DNA from: Plotosus lineatus
Taxonomy: Eukaryota > Chordata > Actinopteri > Siluriformes > Plotosidae
Assembly (NCBI GenBank): GCA_024760905.1
Contig: CM045733.1
Location: 28,375,001-28,439,000, forward strand
Reading direction: 5' to 3'
DNA length: 64,000 nucleotides
Part shown: positions 1 to 11,259 of the stretch, one piece after another
How the letters are laid out: each line of letters begins with the position of its first letter
Numbering within the stretch: position 1 is the first letter of the stretch
The notes under the pieces: generated by a model
Databases searched by the model: none
What the model was told of the DNA's origin: nothing
The model's input: only the letters and a program-made list of their open reading frames with translations
Translations under genes and position numbers: made by a program

Positions 1-166
1 ACTCTCATAGGAATTCTTGTGTGGTTGTTCAAGGAGGCAAGTTGCAAACCGAAAAGAAGGCTCAAATCAACAACAAAAAAACAGCGATAACATAAACACA
101 TAAAAATTCTATATCTAAAAGGACCTTACACAGACCCAGAAAACATTACAATAATAACAACAAAAG

Positions 167-195
167 TAATAATAATAATAATAATAATAATAATG

Positions 196-241
<46 letters not shown>
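167..241. repeat. (AAT)n microsatellite
   Basis: Trinucleotide run of AAT/ATA units with one G interruption. No coding potential. Confidence 0.95.
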
Positions 242-242
<1 letters not shown>

Positions 243-291
243 TATACAATAAATAAATCAGTGGATAACCCCAATAAACGAAATTGCACTA

Positions 292-362
292 AATTATATT
301 ATATTATATTATATTATATTATATTATATTATATTATATTATATTATATTATATTATATTAT
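292..362. repeat. (ATATT)n microsatellite, left part
   Basis: Pentanucleotide array directly abutting the 3' end of the minus-strand SINE at 363-717. The same unit resumes at 718, so the SINE sits inside one array. Confidence 0.95.
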
Positions 363-717
363 GTCTGTCTTCCTTTCGGCTTTTTCCCTTTTACTCGGGA
401 GTCACCACAGCGAATCATCTTGATTCGCACATTTTGATTTGGCAGAGGTTTTTTTATGTCGGATGCCCTTCCTGTCACAACCCTTTTAGCAAGGGACAGA
501 AACACGCTGACGGCTTTGCAGCCTACTCTTTACGAAAGTCAGCAATGGTTCTTTTACATGCCTCTCACCATAGACAGTGAGAGACATAGCCTGCCTTTGA
601 TAACCCAGTTAGCCGCACTGGGGGGGACAGTGACAACTTTGTGGAGAGTGGGACTCGAACCCCCAACCTTTGGATCAGCAATCCAGCGCCCTATACCACT
701 AGACCACCACTGCCCCC
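363..717 (-). mobile_element. tRNA-derived SINE, family A with RTE-type tail (full length)
   Basis: Read on the minus strand it starts with a tRNA-like head: an A-box-like TGGTCTAGTGGTAT and a B-box-like GGTTCGAGTCC, expected to act as an internal Pol III promoter. A body of about 170 bp follows. The last ~110 bp are composite. The segment with AGGAAGGGCATCCGACATAA matches the 5' UTR of the RTE LINE copies at 35800-35875 and 60125-60180. The terminal segment GCTGTGGTGACTCCC...AAAGCCGAAAGGAAGA matches the RTE 3' end at 63069-63115. It carries no ORF and must depend on LINE proteins in trans. It lies within an ATATT array, so its target duplication cannot be read separately. Confidence 0.85.
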
Positions 718-777
718 TATTATATTATATTATATTATATTATATTATATTATATTATATTATATTATATTATATTT
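718..777. repeat. (ATATT)n microsatellite, right part
   Basis: Continuation of the pentanucleotide array on the far side of the SINE. Confidence 0.95.
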
Positions 778-1155
778 ATATTGCACTATGCCCATTGTTT
801 TGTTGGAAAAACATGAACAGTTCTCCGGGTAAACAAAATGGCCGTAACTTCAAAATTAGATGTTCTCCATTCTCAGAGCAAGGTTTAGAAATAATCTACA
901 GTCAGTCAGTAAGTACACCAGATTTATTTAACAAGAATCCGCCGTTCTTCCGCCATGGTTTTTGTTGCTAGCCACTGCGCTCCTGTCCTCTCTGAAGGCC
1001 GTGTAGCCGGCTGGTGCAGTTGCCTCGTTGAATGTACTCTCCTCGAGTCATGCTTCACAGAAACACAGCATAGAGCAGTCCTGGAGATCCCTCTGTGCTG
1101 CAATCCGAGCATGAAGATGGTCCATCTTGTTTCACAGAGGCTGAACATTTTCAAG
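778..1155. other. No recognisable gene
   Basis: Unique-looking sequence. Short open frames overlap on both strands but show no motif or codon pattern that I recognise. Confidence 0.5.
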
Positions 1156-1157
1156 TA

Positions 1158-1882
1158 CAGTGAGTTGTGGACTTACGACCTATGTGAGTTACGTCTGATC
1201 GACTTCACAACCGCAAAAGTGGTGAAGCATGATTCATGGCAGCGCAGTGCGAGTGTTGCGTATGACAGTTGTTTGCCCTGCCGGCAACACCAGCATCTTA
1301 AAAGGCTAAGCAGGAGATGATGCAGCTTCACTTTCTAACTGCTCAGAGCAAATCTATACATATATATACTTTCAATGCCACGTCATTGTAGCGCAAAGCG
1401 AAGAGCCAATCCTTTCTGTGTGGGCGGGCCTGATACCTTGAAACTCCAATTTTATTGGACTCACACGATGAAGTGTTTATGTAACAGGAAGCAGGTCCCA
1501 TGTTTTGGCAATCAGCTGCTCTGCGGGTTGAATTTTTTCCATGTCTGTCCATTTGTGTTTGCTTGCCAGCTGTGCTTGGCTTCGTAGAAATGAGTTGATC
1601 AAAATGAGGGAAATTTATCTCTTTACTCAAACAACACATGCAGTCTGTGGCTGTTGTTATAATTCAATAAAATTGGAGTTTGAAGCTATCGGACCCGCTC
1701 ACACAGTGGAGTACAGAAAGGAGTGACATGGAATTGAAAATAGATGTATATATTTAAATGTGCAAGACTTATTCATCTTTTTTTGTTTGTTTGTGCATTT
1801 GGATAGAAAGTTGACATACCACCAGATCGATTTACGACCGGTCTGCCGGAACCAAAAGCGGTCGGAAGTCGACGACTCACTG
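1158..1882. mobile_element. TA-flanked non-autonomous DNA transposon
   Basis: The left end CAGTGAGTTGTGGACTTACG and the reverse complement of the right end, CAGTGAGTCGTCGACTTCCG, match at most positions. Both are bounded by TA (1156-1157 and 1883-1884), as expected for Tc1/mariner-superfamily insertion. No transposase frame lies inside, so it would be mobilised in trans. The interior holds a second inverted-repeat unit (1409-1722). The exact family is not known to me. Confidence 0.6.
1409..1722. repeat. Nested inverted repeat (hairpin MITE-like unit)
   Basis: Arms at about 1409-1459 and 1663-1722 are inverted copies. Both contain CAAACTCCAATTTTATTG or its near match, plus a TGTGTG(G/A)GCGGG block and a CCTTTCTGT block. 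By eye about six mismatches occur over the core 43 bp. The loop is about 200 bp. It may be a second small transposon inside the 1158-1882 element or that element's own subterminal repeat. Confidence 0.6.
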
Positions 1883-1884
1883 TA

Positions 1885-4406
1885 GTATGACTGGGAGTGC
1901 TAACCTTCCACTGCTAACCAAGCGCCGGAGTCGTCGTTCAGCCCCTCCTCACCTGCCGCGTCTCAGCCTGGGTTTATTGTTATTCGAGGTGCGGTTAGCA
2001 TTGAGCTGTGGTAGCATATTAGCTCACGATAGGAGATGAGCGTTCTCAAATCTAAATGTCCAAAGGACTGTGCCTTCATAGCTGTAGTAGGGTCACACGG
2101 TCATAGACGAGCATAGTGCAAAAAACAAATGAACAAAAACAACATTTAAAACAAACAAAGAAACAATTTGATCCCGAGAACTCCATGACGCCGCACTCTA
2201 GGAAGCGCCATCTTGACCATTCACTGTTACATGCCCTGTTTCACACTGTGTTTCATATTTTTGATCATTGAAGACCATTTTGAGATTGACAGAGAAAAAA
2301 CTTTGAGCAGTTTTGGCGCTAAAACAAACAATGAACAAAGAGGGCTGAACGATGCATATGCTTTCCCAGACAACAGAATCTTGGTTCTGAAACCATATTC
2401 AGATTGTGAAATATTAATTTAATTAGTTTACATGTTCAAGTAATGTTGAAGTTGTTTTTTAGCTCTAATGTTATTTGTTAATTCTAGAACAGGGGTGAGT
2501 TATTAAATCTGATAAACCTCAAGATTGATTTTCTGTCTCGGGAAATATCCTGGAGAATCCATCTCGCCTTCAGCAAATAATTGTTAATAATCTCAAGATA
2601 TTGAACCAATCAGATTGTACTGTTCATGTGTAGTATATACTACTTACTAATACAGTATAGGAAAACTTAATTTTATTTATTTTCAACAGAAACAACACCA
2701 AATTTAATTAATCTGCCAGATTCCCTTCAGCGGTCAGTGACGGAGGTGATGGTGTGCAGATGTAGTGGTGGTAGTATGTAGAAGAGACACCACTTTTGTT
2801 TCAAGTGTCATATTTAATCTTTTACTTCTAAAATAACATTTGATAAAATTAAAGAAAAAAAAAAAATCCAAGGCCTGAATATGTCTACAACATATTCTCA
2901 GTATTGGAAATTAAATTATTGCAAAAAGGGTCCATGGGGAAATTCAAATTTACTTACAATAAATATTTAATATGGTTCATTTTGAACTGAGCATAACACA
3001 ACGGTTAACAGGACACCACGCATAATATGTGCAGTTTTCTAGATAAATGTAGTCATCTGTTGAACTGATTGCCTCCTGTGCAACGTGCCATGCATGGGGA
3101 AGCAACAATGACATCTCAGCAGGTGACAATGGCTGACTGTTGTGTTGACTATAAATCTAGACCACTAAACAAACAGGCAAAGAAAATTGTGCATTCTACA
3201 GCTCAACATCTGGTGCACAAGCTGACATAAATATCTTTTGTATAAATTCAGAAATCATTTTGAAATTGTTGAAGGGTAAATGGACGATAGATAAATGTTT
3301 TGATACAGTATACTAAAGGTAGATCAATAATGAAAAAAACATAAATTTTTACTATAGTTCTTTAAATTCACCTACAGTATTCTGCTCCTGATTTTGTTAA
3401 GATTTTCAACAAACCATATAATGAATGGATTGTACCAACTATCCACCTGCTTATTCACAATCTGCCTTAAAATCAGAGAAAAAAAAGCACTGCTTGTAAC
3501 AATATAATTATCACTGGTGGAGATAATGAATGTCTGATTATTTTGTGACACTGTGGTGTTTTGATGAACTCCAGTTTGCTCAATCAGTCTGTGAGAGCCA
3601 TAACAAGAACATATTTTAAGTTTTGGAGAAGGATTGATGTGTTGGTCAGTGGGATATTCAGAAAGTTTGTTTCTCCATACAAATGATGCTTATGCTATTC
3701 TTATTTGGTTAAGAAACTACAGTCTTTCTCCTATTTTCAGGAAGACTATTGTACTCTCATTCAGTTTGCACTGTTGCTGCTTATGCACTGATATTGTTTT
3801 TGTCTATGTTCAGATTTGCAGTGAGCAAATTGTCAAATACCTCAGTCTATTACTCAAGATGCTTTTACTGACAGTGCTTGGAGACAGTGTACATGATGGA
3901 CAGCTATTTGGGTATCATTTTCATCTGCACCATTTCCATGATATGACTTGCTCCCTTAGTGAGTTTATCCATTCTGTTAGTCTCTTCTTTTTTATTGAAT
4001 AGCCATAGCATATGATGTCCTAGAAAATTCTCTTGTACAGTCTGATGGAGCATGTGGACTAAGTGCCTGAGGCTCCAAAAGTTGCCGCTGGCTCTTCAAG
4101 GCTTCTGTGTTATTGGTACTAGTTTATTCTCTTTATGTTTCTGCTGAAAATAGTCAGAGGTGGCTTTTTCCTTCTCAATTTACCTTCCTTCCTCAAAGTA
4201 CCATCTCATGTATATGCGAAAACAGTCACGACAAGGATAGATCTGTATGAAGTTGCTTTAGGATTACTGGAACAAAGTGGTCCTAAAACACTTCCAGAGT
4301 AACAATGTCCCTGTGCGCAAAGAGAAGCTCATAAAGAAATTATTCAAAATAATGTGCAAGATTTCATGAGCCTTGACTTCAATCCACTAATCGCTTTTTT
4401 ATCTAA
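1885..4406. other. AT-rich intergenic sequence, no supported gene
   Basis: About 2.5 kb without a recognisable protein motif. Open frames up to 122 codons (3634-4002) show no known domain or coding signature. I see no terminal repeats or RNA genes. It could hold old unrecognised transposon sequence. Confidence 0.5.
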
Positions 4407-4411
4407 GTCAC

Positions 4412-4940
4412 TGAAAGGGGGTTTCAGAGTTGCAGTAATTTCTATCTTTGTGTTTGATATCTTTAACGACTATGTATTCACATTTGTTTCCCCATGGAAA
4501 AGTACAAAGTGTTCTCATAAGTATTGTACCCAAGATGTTGTTCCTTTTTTCTTGAGAAACTGTTACCAAATGGTCATACCAAATGGTCAAGAACCTTCTT
4601 GTAATCAGCTCCTTGCATCTACTTTGTATCCTGTTTTGCCAGCTGTTCTTTTAAGTCTAGAGCTCAGGGCTCATACCTTGGGCAGGACAGTAGTTTTATA
4701 GTTTTATGACCCCCACCCATAAATACTGTATCCCACCTAGAATTATATAAATACTCTGTTTACCTCTGTAAGCTTTGGTGAGCTTGTGGATAAAGAGCGT
4801 GACTTTAATATTGCATTCACTCTTTACTGCCAGCTGCCCCAGAGCGCTCTGGGTGACACAGACGATTGATTTGCGAGACGACTAGACCTCACTCAGAACC
4901 AGCAAGAGAAAGAACTAGACACCGAAAAGTAATCCCAACA
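4412..4940 (+). mobile_element. Solo LTR of the local endogenous retrovirus
   Basis: This 529-bp segment aligns along its length with the 5' LTR at 13559-14074. It begins TGAAAGGGGG and ends CCCAACA, so it has TG...CA termini. The pentamer GTCAC occurs directly before it (4407-4411) and after it (4941-4945), a clean 5-bp target-site duplication. A TATA-like ATATAAATA lies near 4746. No internal viral sequence is present, so it presumably formed by LTR-LTR recombination. Confidence 0.88.
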
Positions 4941-4981
4941 GTCACATTCACACCCAGGGGCAATTTGGAAAAGTCACTTAA

Positions 4982-5195
4982 CTCTTTCCCTCATACAACG
5001 TGTTTTGACATCCGGTCTTCCAAGATGTTTTACATGATCTACAACATACTGTGTATACATTTATTTAGAGCTACATGAAACGCACAATATGTGGGTTGAA
5101 GTTGAATACTAACTCAAACACATGGTTTTACTAACATCATTTACTAGTGAATCATGTAATACATCATGCTTCCTACTTGACGATGAGGGAAAGAG
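4982..5195. mobile_element. piggyBac-type MITE with TTAA duplications
   Basis: A 214-bp unit with perfect 13-bp terminal inverted repeats (CTCTTTCCCTCAT at the left, its complement at the right). It is bounded by TTAA at 4978-4981 and 5196-5199. TTAA target duplication is diagnostic of the piggyBac superfamily. It has no coding capacity. It inserted just downstream of the solo LTR. Confidence 0.8.
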
Positions 5196-5221
5196 TTAAC
5201 GTAATGTGCATATCTTAGGAC

Positions 5222-5356
5222 TGGCCCCAGAAGAAATCCATAGAAGCATTTGGAAAACATGCAAAGTCCACACAGAAACGTCTGAACCCAGCACTCGAAT
5301 CCAGGGCCTTCTTGCTGTTAGATCAATTTGCGAACCACTACGCAACTGTGACAACC
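5222..5356 (-). mobile_element. SINE family B fragment (head region)
   Basis: The minus strand reads GTAGTGGTTCGC, then CAGCAAGAAGGCCCTGG and a B-box-like GATTCGAGTGC, then TTTCTGTGTGGACTTTGCATG. This matches the start of the plus-strand SINE B copies at 11899 and 57350. The 3' half is missing. Confidence 0.65.
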
Positions 5357-5895
5357 CATCTGAACACTAATGACAATAGGAAAATTAATTTCAATAGAAA
5401 AAATGAAAAATCAAAAGCAATTTCAATATAGGATTCTTCTAAAACCACCAAGTGTGTAGGTCCAAGAAGGAGTAGGAAGAAGTCTCTTGTGAATAAATTT
5501 ATTGGGTGGGCTCACAGCTGAACAAAAACCCGAAGAGGAAAAAGCACAAGGCAAATGCTTTAGACTCACAGTACAAAGGCAAACACAAGTTCACAGCTCT
5601 ATCGGCAAACAAGTTAAACTCATTGTCCAATCTCTCAGGGTGATGTGCATTAATGAAACCAAAGACACACACACTGGATATTGATGTGGAGTATGCACCC
5701 GTGGCAGGACAGCACGCATAATTGATCAGAATTAGAAATAGAAACAAACAACAGATGTGAGAACAGGAAATGACATGATAAAGCATGCATTTTAACACTG
5801 CTATTATAAGCTGTATCAAGAGTGGACAGGTAAGTAAGTTACAGGAACGTGATGACAAACTGGACTGGACTACATTGATGCTCTGTGTAAGAAAG

Positions 5896-6660
<765 letters not shown>

Positions 6661-6717
6661 CAATGTCTGTTTCAAGTTCTGTAAATTTTCAATTTTACTA
6701 CAGATGCCTTATCATCC

Positions 6718-6950
6718 GGCAGTTGAAGCCTGGTGGTAAAGGTACTGGATCATTGATCCCAAGGTTGGGGGTTCAAGTCCCACTTTCAACGGGTTGTTAC
6801 TGTCCCCCCAAAGCAGCTAACTGGTTTCTCACTGTCTACTCTACGCAATGTAAAAAAAACAAAACAAAACAAAAAAACATTGCTGACTTTCAAGAGTAGG
6901 CTGTGTGGTCATCAGAGAGTTTCTGTCCTGCAATGGCCTGGTGATCCATC
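6718..6950 (+). mobile_element. SINE family A copy, 3' truncated
   Basis: Head with TGGTGGTAAAGGTACTGGAT and B-box-like GGTTCAAGTCC, then the family A body (CACTGTCTACT, ATTGCTGACTTTC, AGAGTAGGCTG). An A-rich stretch interrupts the body at 6850-6880. It stops after TCTGTCCTGCAATGGCCTGG, where copies with the second tail type continue. Confidence 0.7.
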
Positions 6951-6955
6951 TATAG

Positions 6956-7130
6956 CAGTCTTTCCCAACCTTTTTGAGCCAAGGCACACCTTTTACATTA
7001 GAAAAATCAGGAGGCACACCACGGAACAAAAATGATACTGCCCTCTAGCAGAACGGCACTGTTACTACACGCTAAGTGAAATCGTTTAATCTTCCGCGGC
7101 ACACCTGATGATTTCCTGAATGAAAGTTAT
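6956..7130 (+). mobile_element. hAT-like DNA transposon end
   Basis: CAGTCTTTCCCAACCTTTTT followed by GAGCCAAGGCACACC resembles hAT-type terminal sequences. GGCACACC recurs at 7012 and 7099. No partner terminus or 8-bp duplication could be identified with confidence. Confidence 0.45.
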
Positions 7131-7290
7131 GATAGAGATTTAACTATATACAAGTATACCTCAGCTTACGTCATTAATTGGTTCCAGGACAGATGAAATA
7201 AATAAAAAAATGACTTAACTCGAATTAGCTTGTCTCTAGGCTACCCTAGGCTAGGCTACACCAAATTTACTTGTATGTATGTATGTATAT

Positions 7291-7861
7291 GCTGTTCCCT
7301 TCAGGGGTCGCCACAGCAAATCATCTGCCTCCATCTCACCCTGTCCTCTGCATCTTCCTCTCTTATGCCAATGATCTTCATGTCTTCCTCCACAACATCG
7401 ATAAATCTAGGACTTCTGCCTGTTAGTTCCAACCTCAGCATCCTACTGCCAATATATTCACTATCTCTCCTCTGTACATGTCCAAACCATCTCAATCTAG
7501 CCTCTCTGGCTTTGTCTCCAAAACATCTTACATGTGCTTTCCCTCTGATGTACTCAATCCTGATCCTGTCCATCCTCGTTAATCCCAAAGGGAACCTCAA
7601 CATTTCATCTCTGCTACCTCCAGCTCTGCCTCCTGTCTTTTCCTCAGTGCCACTGTTTCTAAAACTACGCAACATACTTAAAATCCTCCACCTTCTTTAT
7701 CTCCGCTCACAGTAACCTCACTGTTCCTGTTGGGTCCTTCTCATTCACACACATGTATTGTGTCTTACTGAGGCTAACAGACTTCTCTGCCACTCCAGAC
7801 GTCCTCATGCAATACCACAGTTCCTCTCTCATCACCCTGTCATATGCTTTCTCCAGATCCA
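7291..7861 (-). mobile_element. RTE LINE 3' fragment with internal deletions
   Basis: The minus strand carries the C-terminal RTE region: [14 protein letters not shown], the QMICCGDP end, and the terminal GTGGCGACCCCTGAAGGG. Two internal deletions are visible against the copy at 60071-63128. One is near 7675, joining the end-of-ORF region to the KKVEDFKYLG region. The other is near 7770, removing the FADD active-site region. The 5' end stops in the YDRV motif region. It ends in a GTAT-rich run rather than GAAGAA. Confidence 0.8.
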
Positions 7862-8116
7862 GTAAACATCATCCTGCATATCAAAACCACTCAGCATCGC
7901 CAATGCACACCATTTAACCAACCGGTCCCGGTCCCCGGTTCCAGATAATGAAGTTATCTGTATAGGATCTGGAGGTGCATGGCGGCCACGAGTGCTTGTC
8001 GCCTGAACGGTGCAAGACATGCTGACCTCTGAGAGCAGTACGCACATTACTGGCTCACAGGTGGAAAGTTCATACTAGTGGGGGACATGACATTTAACAC
8101 CCTATGTATGATATTA

Positions 8117-8399
8117 GTAAGGTAAAGTCCTTTGGGCTTTTTAAACCCAAGCATAGTTGCTCATCAGGCTGGTACTTATCCCTGGTTTCCACAGCGTGAA
8201 CTAGGAGTACAACTTCTCCTGGATGGGATGCTAGTCCATCGCAGGTTACCTTCCCAGTATATTTTTACTGGTACCCCGTGATATTGCTGGGTGAACTGAG
8301 GCACACTTGTAGTTGAAACCTTGGCCAGGGTCTAACTGGAATTTGAGCACACAACCTCCCTATCATGAGTGCAGCACCCTAACCACTATGCCACCAGGC
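8117..8399 (-). mobile_element. SINE family C with 17-bp target duplication
   Basis: The minus strand begins GGCCTGGTGGCATAGTGGTT, a tRNA-like head. A conserved-looking core follows (GATGGACTAGCATCCCATCC), and the unit ends TTTGGGC...GGACTTTACCTTAC. CCCTATGTATGATATTA occurs at 8100-8116 and at 8400-8416, a perfect duplication showing target-primed retroposition. The core resembles widespread vertebrate SINEs, but I cannot name the family. Confidence 0.8.
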
Positions 8400-8450
8400 C
8401 CCTATGTATGATATTACATGCACTAAAATATGCTTCTTAAATACATTTTA

Positions 8451-9300
8451 TTCTTGTTTGCGATGGTGATGGACAGGCTGACAGACGAGGTTAGGCAAGA
8501 ATCTCCATGGACTATGATGTTTGCAGATGACATTGTGATCTGTAGTGAGAGCAGAGAACAAGTGCAGGAAAATCTAGAGAGGTGGAGGTATGCCCTGGAA
8601 AGGAGAGGAATGAAGGTTAGCCTCAGAAAATCAGAATACATGTGTGTGAATGAGAAGGACCCAGGAGGAATGGTGATGTTACAGGGAGCAGAGAGAAGGA
8701 AGGTGGATGATTTTAAGTACTTAGGCTCAACAATCCAGAGCAATGGAGAGTGTGGAAAAGAGGTGAAGAAGCGTGTGCAGGCAGGTTGGAATGGTTGGAG
8801 AAAAGTGTCCGGTGTGATGTGCGATAGGAGAGTGTCAGTAAGAATGAAAGCAAAAGTGTACAAGACAGTGGTGAGACCAGCAATGTTGTATGACCTAGAA
8901 ACAGTGGCGCTGAGGAAAAGGCAGGAGGCAGAGCTGGAGGTAGCAGAGATGAAAATGTTGAGGTTCTTTTTGGGAGTAACGAGGATGGATAGGATCAGAA
9001 ATTAGTACATCAGAGGGACAGCCCATGGAAGACGTTTTGGAGCCAAAGTCACAGAGACTAGATTAAGATGGTTTGGACATGTTCAGAGGAGGGATAGTGA
9101 ATATATTGGCAGTAGGATGCTGAGGTTGGAACTACCAGGCAGAAGGCCTAGAGGAAGACCAAAGAAGAGATTTATGGATGTGGTGAAGGAAGACATGAAG
9201 GTCATTGGAGTAAGAGAAGAAGATGCAGAGATGGAGGCAGATGGTTTGCTGTGGCGACCCCTGAAGGGAACAGCCGAAAGGAAAAGAAGAAGAAGAAGAC
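8451..9300 (+). mobile_element. RTE LINE, 5'-truncated copy
   Basis: It starts inside the RT domain just upstream of MVMDRLTDEV and includes FADDIVICSES, the RT active-site motif. It runs through the C-terminal [12 protein letters not shown] to the 3' end GCCGAAAGGAAAAG plus GAAGAA repeats. An in-frame TAG near 9003 and a small deletion near 9228 disable it. Confidence 0.88.
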
Positions 9301-9994
9301 AGTCTTTCTCATTAATCCAGTAATAGTGTAGTAAAATATAGTAATGATTAAGTAAATAATTTTTAATTTTGTACTGTGATAATATTTATGGATAAATAAA
9401 GTGCTTAGGCTCCTTACCAGAAGCTAGAGAATCTTCAGTGTGTTTGAGTGGCATCATCGTGCTTAAATAACAATTAAAAACACTAAAAAAACATGAATTC
9501 AGAATTCAAGCATTCACATTGATGACATGTGCGTGAAGTAGAAAAAAAAAAGAGGTGTGGACATCATCTGCAACCAGTCAACTGGAGGGAGAAACAAAAG
9601 CTCTCAGCCATTGGCTAAAATTGAATCACGTGCCAGTAATGTCGTGATGATGAAGGTGTATAATTTGCTGGGGTTGCCGCTAATTCAGTACTTCTTAAGT
9701 AGTGGGGTGCGATTATATGATTATAATGATGATATGTTTATTTTTATTATTTTTCCATGTTTTTAAAAAAAAAAAAAAAACAATGTATAATTGAAAACGA
9801 CTTCACTCGAAACGACCTAAGTCGATGTATACCTGTATAATAGAATTAGGAGGGATTCTAACTAAACTGATGATTGGTGTACAGGTGACTGCAGTGAAAA
9901 GTAAGCCCTGGACCAGTAGTCCAGGGAGCTGAACTGCAGATGGGCGGTTTTAAGATGAGAAATGTCTGTTTCCCTGGAATTTTCATGCATAACA

Positions 9995-10335
9995 ATCTCT
10001 AGAGTTTACAAAGAAAGACAAATCACCTTATGAACACCAGTTCTACATTTTTTTCTGCAGTCTTGATTTCTCCAGTGCTTCTCACTGGATGTTTTTGCTC
10101 CATTCTGTGTAAACACTAGATGCTATGGTGTGAGAAAATCTCTGGAGATCATAAGTTTCTGAAATACTCCAACACCAGGCCATCTGGCTCCATTGAACCT
10201 CAGTAAAAGTCATTATGTCACATTTTTATCCATTCTAATTTTTGATAATGAAAAATAAGTCTCTTGATTTGCATCAACATGCTTACTAGATATATTTTAC
10301 ACTCATTAGCTACCAGATCACTGCAAGAATGGATA
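9995..10335 (+). repeat. Probable old DNA-transposon-derived repeat
   Basis: The block with TTATGAACACCAG, CATTCTGTGTAAACAC, AGATCATAAGTTTCTG and AAATACTCCAACACCAGGC resembles an interspersed repeat common in fish genomes. No termini were resolved. The identification is from memory only. Confidence 0.4.
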
Positions 10336-10455
10336 GGTGAAGAAGTGTTTGTGGCTAGTATATTCATATATCTGTTTTTTTTTATTTAATCAATTTAATA
10401 ACGAAAAACAACATTTGAGTCCAGGATTTGCTACTAATAGTAGCTCCATTGAACT

Positions 10456-10514
10456 GTCTGTCTTCCTTTCGGCTTTTTCCCTTTTACTCGGGAGTTGCCA
10501 CAGCAAATCATCTG
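10456..10514 (-). mobile_element. 59-bp insertion of the SINE A RTE-type terminal tail only
   Basis: The minus strand reads CAGATGATTTGCTGTGGCAA, continues through CTCCCGAGTAAAAGGG and ends GCCGAAAGGAAGACAGAC. This is exactly the last segment of SINE A. It is bounded by perfect 19-bp direct repeats ATAGTAGCTCCATTGAACT at 10437-10455 and 10515-10533. It is an extremely 5'-truncated retroposition event. Confidence 0.9.
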
Positions 10515-10810
10515 ATAGTAGCTCCATTGAACTACATCTTCAAATATCATTGTGGATTTGAAGTAGCTTGTGGATTTGTTATACATTCAAGTTTGGGATC
10601 AAAAACCTCTTTCTATTTGATGTGAATACTAACACACTGACTGTCTAGGAGCACTAGTTAATCTGCTAGCACATTTTGCCATAGAGTGATCCAGGAGTCT
10701 ACAGTATTTTCTTGTACTGTGAAAGTAAATAGAACTATCCCTAGGTTTGGACAGTGCCACTTGATTCAATCGAAGATTGCCAAAGAGACACTATCTTAGT
10801 ATTTGACCTC

Positions 10811-10824
10811 TATGTATGTATGTA

Positions 10825-10892
<68 letters not shown>

Positions 10893-10938
10893 TGTACTTA
10901 CGTATGTATGTATGTATGTATGTATGTATGTATGTATG

Positions 10939-10992
<54 letters not shown>
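10811..10992. repeat. Compound (TATG)n(TG)n(TATG)n(TATC)n microsatellite
   Basis: Three successive repeat units without interruption. Apparent reading frames here are repeat translations only. Confidence 0.97.
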
Positions 10993-11052
10993 AGCTCTGT
11001 CCTTGTCAATCATAAACAATGCTTTGTATAAAAGTGCATGCCCACTAAATTA

Positions 11053-11128
11053 GACGGGCAGACAGACAGACAGACAGACAGCCAGCCAGCCAGACAGACA
11101 GACAGACAGATAGATAGATAGATAGATT

Positions 11129-11191
<63 letters not shown>

Positions 11192-11250
11192 TTTTTATTA
11201 ATCTCAGAGGGAAATAAGGTTAAATCATATTTGTAAATTCCATTCATTAT
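11053..11250 (-). mobile_element. L2-type LINE 3' end with tetranucleotide tail
   Basis: The minus strand ends TCCCTCTGAGATTAATAAAA and passes into a (TCTA)n(TCTG)n tail occupying 11053-11190. A similar end, GAGATTTATAAAGC plus (TATC)n, closes the L2 copy at 54619. Only the last few dozen bases of the LINE are present. Confidence 0.65.
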
Positions 11251-11259
11251 TAAAATCAA

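Larger units (their letters stand above)
7151..9835. mobile_element. TA-flanked DNA transposon carrying nested LINEs and a SINE
   Basis: The left end CAAGTATACCTCAGCTTACG and the reverse complement of the right end, CAGGTATACATCGACTTAGG, agree at about 17 of the first 22 positions. Both abut TA. The interior at about 9380-9500 matches, on the minus strand, the pogo-like sequence at 54800-54840 and 46490-46520. The rest is filled by RTE copies (7291-7861, 8451-9300) and a SINE (8117-8399). Two separate MITEs with similar ends are an alternative. Confidence 0.5.

Noticed and set aside
661..717. Minus-strand tRNA gene
   Set aside because: It is the head of a SINE; the sequence continues into the SINE body, and similar heads occur at several other places.
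167..777. CRISPR array
   Set aside because: Simple tandem repeats without unique spacers in a eukaryotic context.
2213..2422. 69-codon frame as a conserved peptide
   Set aside because: No motif or signal that distinguishes it from chance.
3634..4002. 122-codon open frame as a host gene
   Set aside because: No recognised domain, AT-rich codon use and no supporting splice or promoter signals.
10754..11031. Frames rich in VC/YV repeats
   Set aside because: Translations of TG, TATG and TATC microsatellites only.
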